From Heterohyrax brucei (Eukaryota; Chordata; Mammalia; Hyracoidea; Procaviidae), in the NCBI GenBank assembly GCA_028571685.1, contig CM053152.1, positions 24,932,001-24,996,000 on the forward strand: DNA of 64,000 nt. The letters run 5' to 3'. Positions 1-11,128 of the stretch are shown here, one piece after another; within the stretch, counting starts at the first letter, position 1; the number at the start of each line of letters is the position of its first letter. The notes under the pieces are model-generated. The model was given only the letters and a program-made list of their open reading frames with translations. It ran no database searches and was not told where the DNA came from. A program made the position numbers and the translations under genes.

Positions 1-105
1 GGCCCACAGAGTCTCTAAGGCTGTAATGGTTACAGAAGCAGACTGCCAGATCTTGCTCCCCACAGAGCAGGTGGTGGCTTTGAACTGTTGACCTTTCTAT
101 AGGAT
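1..105 (-). mobile_element. AfroSINE, partial, off left edge
   Basis: The stretch reads as the reverse complement of the AfroSINE body (AAGGCTGTAATGGTTACAGA, GAAGCAGACTGCCAGATCTT, then GAACTGTTGACCTTT). The part expected to follow (GGTTAGCAG...) is missing before the LTR that starts at 111. The element therefore looks truncated at its tRNA-like end. The tail lies outside the window. Confidence 0.8.
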
Positions 106-110
106 GTGTG

Positions 111-576
111 TGTTATGTATTGAATTGTGTTCCCTACAAAGTATGTCTAGCAGTCTAGCTGGGCCATGATTTGTGGTATTATGTGATGTTCCTTTATGTT
201 GTAAATCCTGGCTCTATGAGGAAGTGTGAGTAGCAGTTGAGTTTGTGGGGCAGAACTCAATATGTAGGATTACATTGTGCCTTGAGGTGATCTTTCAAAA
301 TATAAAGGACAGGGAGGCGAGTGGAGATTTGGGGACCAGCTGAGCGACTCCTTTGGAAAGGCCCAGGTCCCTGAGCCTCAGAAGCTCCCAGCCCAGGGGA
401 ATACTAATGACAAGCATCCTCCTCCAGAACTAACAGAGAAAGACATGAGGAGTGGATACCCTGAGTTTGGATACATAAGATATATAACATACTAGACTGT
501 GTCAAAATAAGATTTCTCTTTGTAAAGCTATCCACTTGTGGTATTTCTGTTAAAGCAGCACTATATGACTAAGACA
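111..576 (+). mobile_element. MaLR-type solo LTR
   Basis: It starts TGTTATGTATTGAATTGTGT and ends GCACTATATGACTAAGACA, the termini shared by the copies at 16256 (sense) and 9523 and 4271 (antisense). Flanking pentamers are GTGTG (106-110) and GTATG (577-581), a plausible 5-bp TSD with one mismatch. The family assignment to ERVL-MaLR rests on the MaLR internal region attached to the sister copy at 3783-4270. No coding capacity is expected in this non-autonomous class. Confidence 0.75.
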
Positions 577-1511
577 GTATGTACATTTGTGTATCTACGT
601 TACTGTGTGCATATATATTCATATACATATAATAAATCCCATAGGGAGCACAGTTACAGATACTTCTTAGACATAAACAAATAGTTTGTGGGATTGAATT
701 TTCAGGTTTGAAGGGTTAGGACCATAGTTTTGTGGGACACCTTGTTCAGGTGACATAACATAGTATAAAAACTTACGTTCTGCATCTTAGTTCAGTGAGC
801 AGTGTCTGGGGTCTTAAAGACTTGTGAGCAGCCACCTAAGGCATATCTGTTGGTATCTACTTGTCCAGAGTAAATGAGAAGAAAGGAATCCAAATACTCA
901 AAGATAAAGCTAGTCTACGGGATGAATAGTCTATGTGAACCAGGACCTCATTCACTGTGGGACCAGAACTAGAAGGTGTCTGTCTACCACTACTGAGGAT
1001 TCTAATCAGGGCCACAATAGATGGATCCTGATAGAATAGGAAAAAAATGTGGAACAGAACCTCAAATTACTAAAAAACAAACAAACAAAAAACCCCACAA
1101 AACCAGACTTGTTGGACTGGTTGAGACCTGGATTCTCCCAAGCTTGCCTTAAGGCACTCTTCAAACCTTAAACTAAAACTAATTCCTAAGGTCAACTTGT
1201 GGCTAAATAACATATTGACTCAAAAGATAATATTACCCATAAGGACTGTGCTCCTTGAAAAGAATCACATATATGAGATCAAATTGTCAATAATTAAAAA
1301 CAAAAATGAATGCAAGAGGGGCAGGGAAACTGTAGATTAACAGAAATGGAAAGACCAGAATGGGTAGTAACGTGAATGTTCACACATTATGAAGAATGTA
1401 ATCAGTGTTACTGAGCAACTCATGTAGAAATTTCTGAATGTGAACCTAAACTGTTGTATAAACCTCTAGTGAAAACATTAAGAAAATATTATTTGGGTAA
1501 AAAAAAAAAGG
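577..1511 (+). mobile_element. L1 3' UTR fragment
   Basis: It is collinear with the 3' UTR of the L1 copies at 16080-17345 and 33065-33745. Shared phrases include 'CATAACATAGTA', 'GTTCTGCATC', 'GTGAGCAGTGTCTGGGGTCT' and 'GAATGTAATCAGTGTTACTG'. It ends at an A-run (about 1500-1511). No ORF2 is present, so this is a 5'-truncated or dissected copy. Confidence 0.75.
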
Positions 1512-1700
1512 AGTCAATTATGGATACTGAATTTCTGTTAAGGGTGATGAAAAAGCTTGGAAACAGATAATGGTGATGGTTACAAAACATGATGAATATA
1601 ATTGATAAAATGTACATTAAATATGTTACAGTGGCAGTTTTTTTGTTATGTATCTAGGTGTGTGTGTGTATATGCACGCACAATAACAAATGAATCAATT
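1512..1700 (+). mobile_element. older L1 3'-end fragment
   Basis: The phrases GGAAACAGATAATGGTGATG and a following GTTACAAAACATGATGAATA are typical of the terminal 3' UTR of ancient eutherian L1s. The stretch lies directly after the A-run of the preceding L1 fragment and ends near a short GT run at 1661. No coding sequence survives. Confidence 0.55.
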
Positions 1701-1760
1701 ATGCAACAAATATGGCATACATTAAAAATATAAAGAGGTCATTATTACTTAAAAAAAAAA

Positions 1761-1912
1761 TCCAAAAACCCAAACCTGTTGCTGTTGATTCTGACTCATA
1801 GTAACTTATATGACAGAGAAGATCTGCCCCACATTACCAAGTAGCACCTGATGGATTTGAATTGCAGACTTTTTGGTTAGCAGCCATGGCACTTAACCAC
1901 AACTCACCAGAG
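1761..1912 (-). mobile_element. AfroSINE, near full length
   Basis: The antisense tail (CCAAAAACCCAAACCTGTTG) is followed by 'GACTCATAGTAACTTATATG', 'TTTTTGGTTAGCAGCCATGG' and a degraded tRNA-like head (AACCACAACTCACCAGAG). It follows an A-run at 1751. Substitutions are moderate. Confidence 0.85.
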
Positions 1913-2935
1913 TTTCTGTCCTTATTGTAAAACATCTAGAAATAAAAATGACATTTGGCTGTTTTTGAAATTAGGTACTATATTAAAAGGAAAACAAATC
2001 TTAATACCTTGTATATAAACAGTTGATTTGCAAAGTTCATTCTAGACAGGAACGTCTGCTGTCCATCTCCACCCGTAGCTATGACCTATGCTTAGGTTTC
2101 CGTGGCCTGAACAAACTCTTCTCTCCTAGCCTCGTTGCACCCCTGCTAGATACTCAGCGCACACTGGGATTCCTGCCATTTCTTGATTATGCCACGCATC
2201 TTGTCCTGGAAGATGGATCTTGGCAGAAATCAAGTCCAAGGCTATGGTTAGGTGGATTACTAATCCAGTGGAGAAACCAGTGTGACTTACCAAATTCAAA
2301 AGTTAAAAGTTGGTGACTGGGCTAACAGAAGAGATGAGCCGAATAAACAGACCCAGCCTCCGAGGTGCAATATTGGGTTAAAACTACAAGGGTTCCCCCC
2401 ACTGAACCTTAAAATACTTTTACTTAGATAAGAGCACGTGCCTCTGTTTATTTCATTTTTCACGTGCAATCTGCATAATGAGCTGACTCCATGGCAACAG
2501 GTTAATCTACGTGACACATGAGCAATATGTTTGAAAAATATCTAAGAACAGTTAGTTACTTGTTGCTGACAGTGACCCCGTAGGACTGCCCTGTACGCCT
2601 ATGGTTTCCTGTGTCCTAATTAACCTTCCTCTCTAGTAGCTCCTCCCACAACTGACCTGCAGTGAAATCACCAAGCTCTGCAGTTGCTCTCTTCCCTGTT
2701 TATTTGAGCAGGTCTCGACAGACATTGAAAGGAACATACGGTACCTCTGCAGCTCTGTATCCTCCTAATTCACTCCTTCAGCGCAACCTCTGGGATGTGA
2801 CAACCGAGTTCTCAGCGTTCAACAAACCAAACTGGAATTCAGATTTCCCTACAATGAGGACTAATAAGAGGCGCTGCTTCCCCTTTCTAAGTGACTATTT
2901 GTTAAACATTAACTTTTTATTTTTTTAAGATTTAA
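1913..2935. other. unassigned single-copy-like DNA
   Basis: No gene or repeat can be supported here. Short open frames at 2023-2316 and 2662-2928 show no recognisable motif, splice context or codon signal. A weak AfroSINE-like phrase (CAGTGACCCCGTAGGACTGC, about 2568) may be a very old fragment. Confidence 0.4.
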
Positions 2936-3060
2936 AACCAATATTTTTATTGTGATTAAGTGAAAGTTTACAACCCAAGTCAGTTTGCCGTGTTGAAGAC
3001 CGAGCGCAGGGCCACTCTACTGCTCTATCCGTTCTCCTCACCCTGTGACAGCACTGGGTC
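2936..3060 (-). mobile_element. L1 3'-terminal fragment
   Basis: TTTATTGTGATTAAGTGAAA and TTACAACCCAAGTCAG match the extreme 3' end of the minus-strand L1 at 35645-35690. In sense orientation this is the terminal 'TTTCACTTAATCACAATAAA' region. Only about 100 bp remain, a severe 5' truncation. Confidence 0.6.
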
Positions 3061-3782
3061 TAGATTTTAATCTCACTTTCACTATTTATTGGTTGCATAA
3101 TCATGAGTTAGTTGACCTAACTGAACCCAGATTTTCTTATCACTAAATAATAATAAATATCTCATATAATTTTTGAGAATGATTGCATAGGATAATACAT
3201 TTAAAACATTTATCAGTGTCTGCTGTATAATCTCTTTTATAATTGTTAGCTGTTGTGCATAAATGTCTATATTTTGCATTATTCAGAGCATTAGAGTTAT
3301 TTTCTTAGTGTAGAATCTCAAAGTACAACTACTGTACGCAAACAGCATACTCATTTTTGAGGCTTTTGGTTGATATTAACAAACTGTTTTTCATATAAGA
3401 TGGATCAGCTTACTTTCTAGTAGCACTCTTTCCAAAACTGGAGATTTTGATAATTTATAGATTGTGTTAACTGAATCTAAGGATTGTTGATTTCTAGATT
3501 GCTTCCCTTGCTTGCTTTTTCTTTATTTCTGATTATTCTGCTTTGGAACAAGTAGTATTTATTATAATTGTTAGTAAAAGAAAAGAAGAAACTGAGCTTT
3601 CTCAAAATAACAGCAGCAAAAAATAGTTAATCAAAGGAGGTGGCCTGAAAATAAGGAATGCGGTGAGCCTAGGTGGAGGCAATAGAGTTGCCACTTCTTA
3701 GCATTCCCGCTGATTCCAAGTAAACCTATGAAGACCGCAACACCTCTGATAGACATTTCCAGCCATACATTCAGGGATCCCT
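3061..3782. other. unassigned AT-rich DNA
   Basis: I see no coding region or recognisable repeat. The base composition is AT-rich with short A and T runs and frequent stops in all frames. Confidence 0.4.
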
Positions 3783-4270
3783 TTTGAGACCGAGGCAGCT
3801 CAGCTTCTCACTCTATCTGCCTCTTCAGCTTCAGCTTCCTATGGCCGCGTGGCCCGGGCCTCAGGCCCACATCTGCCCTGCCAGGCAAGTGTTCCAAAGC
3901 TCTGTGGCTCCACTGATTTAAGTGCCCGGAGGCACCCCACTCTTGCTGGAAAGCGTCCTGCCCAAGTGCACTCAGCTCTCTCACCCTGTGGGTCAGCGAG
4001 GCCAGCTCCACCGATTTAAGTGCCCAGAGGCACCCTGTTCCATGAGGAGAACTGCGCAGGCACTCAGCTCTCTTGCTCCACGGGTCAGCTCCAGTGCTGC
4101 CTCTGGTTCTGCTGCTGCTGCTGCTGCTGCCGCCCCCAGTCCTCTGTTGTTTCTCACCATCTGCACCTCCTTCGTTCTTTCTGAATCTTCTATCCATTCG
4201 CAGTTTCAAAATGGCTCCTACATTTTAGGTATTTGCTAGAGCAGCACCCCACTCTCACAGTACCAAATTC
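3783..4270 (-). mobile_element. MaLR internal region (gag-like remnant)
   Basis: On the minus strand the sequence directly after the LTR at 4271 reads TTTGGTACTGTGAGAGTGGG and then GTGCTGCTCTAGCAAATACC. This closely resembles the start of mammalian MaLR internal sequences, with the primer-binding region just after the LTR. It contains two imperfect copies of a roughly 100-bp unit (about 3905-4000 and 4008-4105) and a (GCT)n run at 4108-4132. A 133-codon open frame (3808-4209, minus) runs through it, but its serine run comes from the triplet repeat, so I do not call it a gene. MaLR elements were mobilised in trans by ERVL. Confidence 0.7.
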
Positions 4271-4532
4271 TGTTTTAGTCAGCTAGGGCTGCTTTAACAG
4301 AAGTACCACAGAGTGGATGGCTTTAATAAAGGAAAATTTATTCTTATGTAGTCTGATAGGCTGCAAGTCCATATTCAGGGTGTCTGCTCCAGTGGAAGGC
4401 TTTCCCCTTGGCAGAGGCAAGTCCGATATTGCATCAGTCTTTGTCCAGGGAGCATCTTGGCGCAGAAACCTCAGGTCTGAAGAACACGCTCTTCTCCCAG
4501 TGCTGCTTTCTTGATGGTATGAGCTTCCCCTA
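4271..4532 (-). mobile_element. MaLR-type LTR, truncated
   Basis: Antisense LTR beginning TGTTTTAGTCAGCTAGGGCT and containing GTACCACAGAGTGGATGGCT, the antisense version of the 3' end of the LTRs at 111 and 16256. It breaks off near 4532 inside the LTR, so the U3 part is missing. Because MaLR internal sequence abuts it on the left, this is the remains of the 5' LTR of a minus-strand provirus-like copy. Confidence 0.75.
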
Positions 4533-4834
4533 AACATTAACATTTATAATATGTTGGCCGTATTTATAATATTTTGTTCCAAAAGCATACAGCAAAAATC
4601 AGTCAGGTATAATATTAAGACTGATTTGAACATGAACATGTTTTTTCAAAGACAGATGAGGCTTGAAGAAAATGATTTACTCTGGAATCTACTGGTAATC
4701 ATACCCTGCCTTGTGACAGCTTTTCTATGGTTTGTTCCTTCATTAGTTCACTTATTCATTTGGTATCTCCCAAATGCCAACTGGGCATTAGAGATATACT
4801 CTGGACCCACTGGTAATGATAATAATAATAGTAA

Positions 4835-5045
4835 TATAGTAACTGCCAACATTTGTTGAGTTCTTATTATGTGCCAAGCACTGTTCTAAGCAGTTCAGAT
4901 ACATTATAGCAATTTATCCTCACAACAATCCCATATTACAGATGGAGAAATGCCTTATCTATAAAGAGATTAAATAACATGTTTCACGGTCACACAGGAC
5001 ATAAAAGAGCTGGTTGGTGTCTGACTCCAGAACTCTTTTGTTCCA
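4835..5045 (+). mobile_element. MIR SINE
   Basis: It carries the MIR order: TTATTATGTGCCAAGCACTG, TTCTAAGCAG, 'TATCCTCACAACAATCCCAT', 'ACAGATGGAGAAATG', then 'GGTCACACAGGACATAAAAG' and 'CTGACTCCAGAACTC'. MIRs are ancient mammalian tRNA-derived SINEs and are inactive. The 4533-4834 stretch before it holds nothing I recognise. Confidence 0.9.
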
Positions 5046-5071
5046 TAAGTATGCACATACAGGCAGAGGAG

Positions 5072-5115
5072 ACTCCTGGGGTCCTTGAACTTGGAACTCC
5101 TGGGGTCCTTGAACT
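5072..5115. repeat. short tandem duplication, 24-bp period
   Basis: The 20-mer ACTCCTGGGGTCCTTGAACT occurs at 5072 and again at 5096. It is a simple local duplication with no evident function. Confidence 0.85.
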
Positions 5116-7102
5116 AGGAGCTTGTTCATCCAGCTGGAGCTTAGCCACTAGTCTTAGAAGCAGGTCAGTTCTTCCACAGCCTGTGAAGTTTTAGCAGAAG
5201 GGTGCCCATCCAAGTATTAGTTTCTTCTCTCTTCCTGCCTGTTCTGTGTGATGGGGGCCATTAGACCCTGGGCTTCAGTCCTGATTAAATACTTACAAAT
5301 ATTTGCTGAGGTAGCCCAAAATGGCAGCTTAGCCACATACATCAGACTGTCCCCCGACAGGAAAGTACTGAGAAACCAAGTGAAGTAGATACAGATGACA
5401 ATCTGGGAATCCAGAACAGCAAATGAAAGGATGAATAATTATATTTAATGCTGAAGGGACTGAGAAACAGTGAAAACAGTGAATAAGGAGACTTAACAGA
5501 CTGTAGTCCTCTTGCCAGTTGGCATAGCAAAGCATGGCCATCTTAAGATAAAGCAAGAAATATTCCTGGGTGAGGAACACAGGAAGGCAACTTCACAGAA
5601 TCCCCAGTAGAAGACAGAGATACTGTGTAGACAAACCCAAAGTGAAGCAAGGTGAGTGGAATATGAACTAGATTTAAGGCAGGAATGTACAGGCAGGTGG
5701 GTGAGAGCTCTAGGAAAAGAGACAACAATAGAGCATGGAGGGAGCCCCCAAACACGGGCAAAGCTACTTGCTAGCTATAGTCTCTGATCATTTGGATGGG
5801 TGGCACTGTCACAGTGGCAGCTAGAGATCCCCCATCTGTTTGGACTCTGGAAAGCTTCCCCTCCTTGCATTTGGTTGAGGCCAGTCCTGATTGCTGGTTG
5901 CATTCCATGGGGTGTGTCCTGGGGCCCAAAGTGAAAACTGGGGTTACACATTCACCTCTCTCTTCCCACTCTCTCAGTGACCAGTGTTGCGTCCCCCTCC
6001 TGCTATGCCCAGAGAACTTCAGTGTGTCCTCCTGAGCCACTGGACCTGCAACTGGATGTTTGCTCCCATCTTGCCCATTTCTGCATCACCATGCCCACCT
6101 GGTGACCTGTGGCATGTACTCCTGCATCGTTGGAACTGTGACTGTAGGGTCACACACCCCTGTCTAACCTTGCATTGCCTCATCCACCAGGCAATCAATG
6201 GCATGCTCTCCTACAACTACCCTGGTGCCTAGAGGTGTGAGACCCCTGGATAAACCACCCTACTTTCCCAGAAACCAGTGCTATGAATTCCTGTGCCATT
6301 CAGCTGGTGACCTGTGTACCATTGCCCTGACTGCCTAGTAGTGCACACACATAGTACACCATCCAGCAACAAGTGAGAATGCTCCCTGCACCCATGTCTC
6401 AGTGACTGGGCTCCTGAAAGAGATAAGGAAATTCACAGACAAAACCCTAGAGGAGTTCCAGAAAACAATACAAGGACAAAATGACAAAATAAATAGACAG
6501 AAACCATACCCAAACAACTAGAAATCCAGAAGATTAACAATAAAATATCAGATATAGATAAACCAAAGGGAGAACATACAATTAAAATTGAATAAATGGA
6601 AGAAATAATTGGTAATATACAACACAAATTCCCTGATACTAATCTGTTTGAGGAAAAAAAGAAGGTGGCGGTGGAGATGAAGAAAACCTAAGAATTACAT
6701 GGGGCATGGTCAAGAGAAATAACTCATATGTACTGGGAAGTCCAGAAGAATATGAAAAAAAGAAGTGCAGAGAGAATTTTTGAAGATCTCCATTGGCAGA
6801 AAATCTTTTTAATGTTATGAAAGACAAGGTTTCCATCCAAGGATCTCAATAATCTTCATAGAGGGTAGACTCCAAAAGAAAGTCACTGAGGCATCAAAAT
6901 GAAACTTTCCGAAACCAAATGCCAAGAAATAATTTGAGAGAAACTCATGAAAAATGAAACATTACTGACAAAAGGGCACCAAGAAGGCTAGGCACTGCAG
7001 AAATCATGCAGGCATGAAGGCTATGGGATAACAGATATAGAACACTGGAAGAAAAGAATTTTCAAACAAGATTCATATACTAAAAAACTGTTTCTGTGGA
7101 GG

Positions 7103-7279
7103 TGATAATGATTCACAGTGAACCTACTGGAAAGCGTAGAACTGCCCCAGAGGGCTTCCAAGACTGTGACCTTTTGAGAATCAGACTGCTGCATCATCTT
7201 TCTCCAACACAGTGGCTGGCAGGTTTGATCCAACAGTTATCTTGGTTAGCAGCTCAGGCTTACCCACCGTTCCACCTGG
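7103..7279 (-). mobile_element. AfroSINE inside L1-B ORF1
   Basis: It reads antisense: GATTCACAGTGAACCTACTG, 'AGAACTGCCCCAGAGGGCTT', 'CAGACTGCTGCATCATCTTT', and 'TCTTGGTTAGCAGCTCAG'. ORF1 of L1-B resumes directly after it with the conserved HPAKLSFKYDGKMKMFP segment, so the insertion lies within the C-terminal part of ORF1. Confidence 0.85.
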
Positions 7280-7461
7280 CCTACTTAAGAATCATGCATC
7301 CAGCAAAGCTGTCTTTCAAATATGATGGCAAAATGAAGATGTTCCCCCAAACAGAAATTACAGAAATGTTTAAAAACCAAATCAAGCTTAAAAGCAACAC
7401 TAAAGGGGCTTTTTGGACAGAGAGCCAGTGACATTAGACAAACAGCCTGAGACTGCAGCAC

Positions 7462-7561
7462 GTGACAGTATGACCCAGATTTCAGCATGACAATATGACC
7501 CAGATTTCAGCGTGACAGTATGACCTAAATTTGAGCGTGACAGTAAGACACAGATTTCAAC
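7462..7561. repeat. minisatellite, four 25-bp units
   Basis: Four head-to-tail units occupy 7462-7486, 7487-7511, 7512-7536 and 7537-7561, each a variant of TGACAGTATGACCCAGATTT followed by CAGC. The units differ by one to several substitutions. The array sits in the region between ORF1 and ORF2 of L1-B. Confidence 0.9.
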
Positions 7562-7892
7562 TTGGATAAAGAGCTGTCAAAGGTGAAATAACGTTTCAGA
7601 ACTAAAAACAGGAACAAGAGATGTCCATCCGTAAACAACTTCAGAATAAAAAGAAAGAATAAATGATGCAGTTACAGAACTTCCATATGAAGAGAAAGTC
7701 AAGGTGCCATCGATATGTTATGCAGTATTTAAAACTTAGGGAGATACCGGTAAATTTCAGCGTAATCACAAAGAAAATAGTAAGTCTATTCACCAAAATA
7801 AAAGACACAGTAAACATAAAATCAGCAACAGTGGAAGATATGAAAGACAACTCAGCACAGAAAATGAAACAAAGGGATCATTAATATTATAC

Positions 7893-7935
7893 ACGCGCTC
7901 ATGTACACGCACGCGTGTGCACGCGCACATACACT
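7893..7935. repeat. alternating purine-pyrimidine CpG-rich tract
   Basis: Alternating ACACGCG / CACGCACGCGTGTGCACGCG sequence lies just upstream of the ORF2 relic of L1-B. Such tracts are simple repeats with Z-DNA-forming potential. Retained CpGs stand out in a CpG-poor window. Confidence 0.8.
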
Positions 7936-9522
7936 AGTATAACAAAAGTGTGGCAGTAAATGCTTACCTATCAGTAAACACAATGAATGCAACTGGTTTA
8001 AATGCACCGGTCAAGAGACTAAGAGTTGCAGAAAGGATAAAAAAAATATGGCCCACCAATGTGTTGCCTACAAGAGATACACTATAGACGCATGACATAA
8101 ATAGGTTAAAAAGCAAAAGCTGAAAAAAAAAATCAAGCAAAAAAGTATCAAAAGAGAACAAGAGTGGCAATAATAGTTTCTGAAAAAATCATCTTTAGTT
8201 CAAAATCTGTTATAAGAGATAAAGAGGGACATTAAACAATGATTGAAGGGTCAATCCATCAACAGGAAATAACCATAATAATTATTTACGTACCCAACAA
8301 CAAAGCTCCAAAACACATAAATCAAATTCTAATGAAATTTAAAAGAGGCATAGACAACTCTAAATTACAAGAATAGTATGAGACTTTAACACATCACTTT
8401 TGATGATGGGCAGAACAACCAAGAAGAAACTCAACAAAGACACAGAAGATTTCAATAACATAATCAACCAGCTCAACCTCATAGACAAAAAGAAAACAAC
8501 ACACCATGCAACAGCAGCATAGTACATATTCTTCTCCAATGCACATGGATCATTCCATTTTAGGCCACAAAGCAAACCTTAATAAATTAAAAAATACTTA
8601 AATAATATAAAATATTTTCTCTGATCATACTGCTATAAAACTGGAAATCAATAACAGCAGGAACAAGGAAAAGGATACATGTAAGCTGAACAACACTTTA
8701 CTTAATAACTTCTGGGTAACAGACGAAATCAAAAATAAAATTAGAAAATTCTTAGAATAAAATCAGAATGAAAACACAACATTCCAAAATCACTGGGAAA
8801 CAGCAAAAGAAATTCTGAAAGGAGAATTTATAGCAATATTTGCACACATCAAAAAACAAGAAAAAGCAAAAAAATCAACAGCTTAACCTACAATTCAAAC
8901 AAAGAAAAGGAGTATCAAAAGAAACTCATGGTCATCTGAAGAAAGGAATTAATGAAGATCAGGGCAGAAATAAATGAAGTAGAAAACAGAGAAATGATAT
9001 GAAGAATCAAAGACACTAAAAGTTGACAAACCACTGGTCACTTTGAAAATGAGAAAAATGAGAAGATGCAGATATCCCAAATAAGAAATTAGATGGGTAA
9101 CATTACAATATAAGTAACTGAGATAATAAAAAATTTCACTCACAAATTTGAAAACCTAGAAAGAATGGACAAGTTTCTAGAAACATACAAGCTACCTAAA
9201 CTAATGCAAATAGAAGTAGACAATATGAACAGATCCATAACAAAAGAAGAAATTGAAGATGTCACAAAAAAACAAAAATAAAAACAAAAGCCCCAGCCTG
9301 GATGTTCTACCAGATGTTTAAAAAAGAGTCGATGTCAGTTCTATTCTACTCATTATTCTAGAATATAGAAAGGGAAGGAATACTCTCTAATTCATCTTAT
9401 AAAGCGGACACAATCCTAATACCAAAGCCAGCATCAACATCCCTCATGAATACAGACATAAAAATTCATGGCAAAATCATAGCTAACAGAATTCAATAGC
9501 ATATTAAAAAAAAATACATCAT

Positions 9523-10074
9523 TGTCTTAGTCATCTAGTGTTGCCATAACAGAAATACCAGAAGTGTATGGTTTTAACAGGGAGAAATTTATTTTCTAAC
9601 ATCTAATAGGCTGGAAGTCTAAATTCAGGACATTGACTCCAGGGCTCCAGGGCATCGACTCTGACATCTCCATGACTCTGTCAGCTCTGGAGGAAGGCCC
9701 TTGTTATCAGTCTTCTGCTGGGCTATGAGCATCTCTACACAGGAACCCTGGGTCTGAAGGACACACTCTGCTTTTGGTACTGCTTTCTTGGTGTTATGTG
9801 GTTCCCAACTCTCTGCTTGCTTCTTTTTCCTTTGATCTCTTGTAAGTCGAATTATAGTGTAGGACACACCCCAGGGAAACTTCCTTTTCATTGGATCACA
9901 GATGGGACCTGAGAAATGGTGTTACATACCATCTTAATCCTCTTTAACCACAGGCAGAAATTAGGATTTGTAATACAGAGGAAAATCACAAAATGGAAGG
10001 TAATCACACAATACTGGGAATCATGGCCTAACCAAGCTGACGTGTTTTGGTGGGACACAATTCCATCTATGATA
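9523..10074 (-). mobile_element. MaLR-type solo LTR inside L1-B
   Basis: Antisense copy starting TGTCTTAGTCATCTAGTGTT and ending GACACAATTCCATCTATGATA, the reverse of the family termini. ATCAT (9518-9522) and ATCAC (10075-10079) form a near-perfect 5-bp TSD. L1-B ORF2 reads collinearly across the insertion (TACATCAT ... GTCAAGTGAGATTCATACC). Confidence 0.85.
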
Positions 10075-10973
10075 ATCACAGTCAAGTGAGATTCATACCA
10101 GGGATGCGATGATGATTCAACATTAAAAAATCAAACAACATAATTTACCACATAAACAAAACAAAGGAAAAGAACCACATTTTCATCTTGATTAATGCAG
10201 GAAAGGTATTTGATAAAATCCAACACCCATTCCTGATAAAAACTCTCAGCAAAAGAGACACAGAAGGAAATTTCCTTAATTAAAGACTTAGTATGCAAAA
10301 CAAACAGTCAATATTATACTTATCAAGAAAGATCGAGAGCCTTTCCCTGAGAGTCAGAGTGATAAAAGAATGACCTTTATCACCACATCACCACTGTTAT
10401 TCAACATTGTACTGGAAGTCCTAGCTACAGCAATAACACAAGAAAGAGAAATAAAGTGTTTCCAAACTGGAAAGGAAGAAGGAAAAGTATCCTTATTTGT
10501 AAGTGATGTGATTCTATACAAAGAATATCCCAGAGACTCCACAAGACCGTTACTGGACCTAACAGAAGGATTCAGCAAAGTGACAGGTGCAAGATCAACA
10601 CACAAAAATCATTTGTTTTTCTCTACACTAACAAGTGTAAACTGAAAAGAAAATCAAGAAAGCAACACAATTTACAATAGCTCCCAAAAGTATAAAATAT
10701 CTAGAAGTGAACCTAACCATGGAGATAAAAAACTTACACAAGGAAAGCTATAAAACACTACTGCAAGAAATTAAGAGACCTACGTTAAAAGAAAAACATT
10801 CCATGTTCATGGATTAGAAGACTTAATATGGTGAAAATCTCAATGTTACCGTAAGTGATCTATAGATATAATGCAATCCTGATCCAAATTCTAACACTAT
10901 TTAAATGAAATTAAAAAAAAAAAATCAATCTCCAACTTTATATGGAAAGGAAGGAGGCCCCAGATAGCTAAAA

Positions 10974-11128
10974 GCCACAGCAGTTGAGTTGATTCCAAGT
11001 ACTAGTGACCCTATAAGTCAGAGTAGAACTGCCTCATGTAGTTTTCAAAGAGCACCTGGCAGATTTGAACTGCCAGCCTTTTGGTTAGCAGATGTAGCAC
11101 TTAACCACCATGTGACCAGAGTTTCCTA
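10974..11128 (-). mobile_element. AfroSINE inside L1-B ORF2
   Basis: Antisense copy with 'GTGACCCTATAAGTCAGAGT', 'AGAACTGCCTCATG' and 'CCTTTTGGTTAGCAGATG'. The flanks TAGCTAAAAGCC and AAGCTAAAGCCA are diverged copies of one host segment (AGCTAAAGCC), a TSD. The L1-B frame continues on the right as the KAKAILKKNK segment. Confidence 0.9.

Noticed and set aside
3808-4239. Overlapping open frames on both strands with serine/alanine runs
   Set aside because: The runs come from a (GCT)n triplet repeat and the stretch is MaLR internal DNA.
7462-7561. Possible CRISPR-like array
   Set aside because: Units are adjoining 25-bp tandem repeats without unique spacers, in a mammalian L1.
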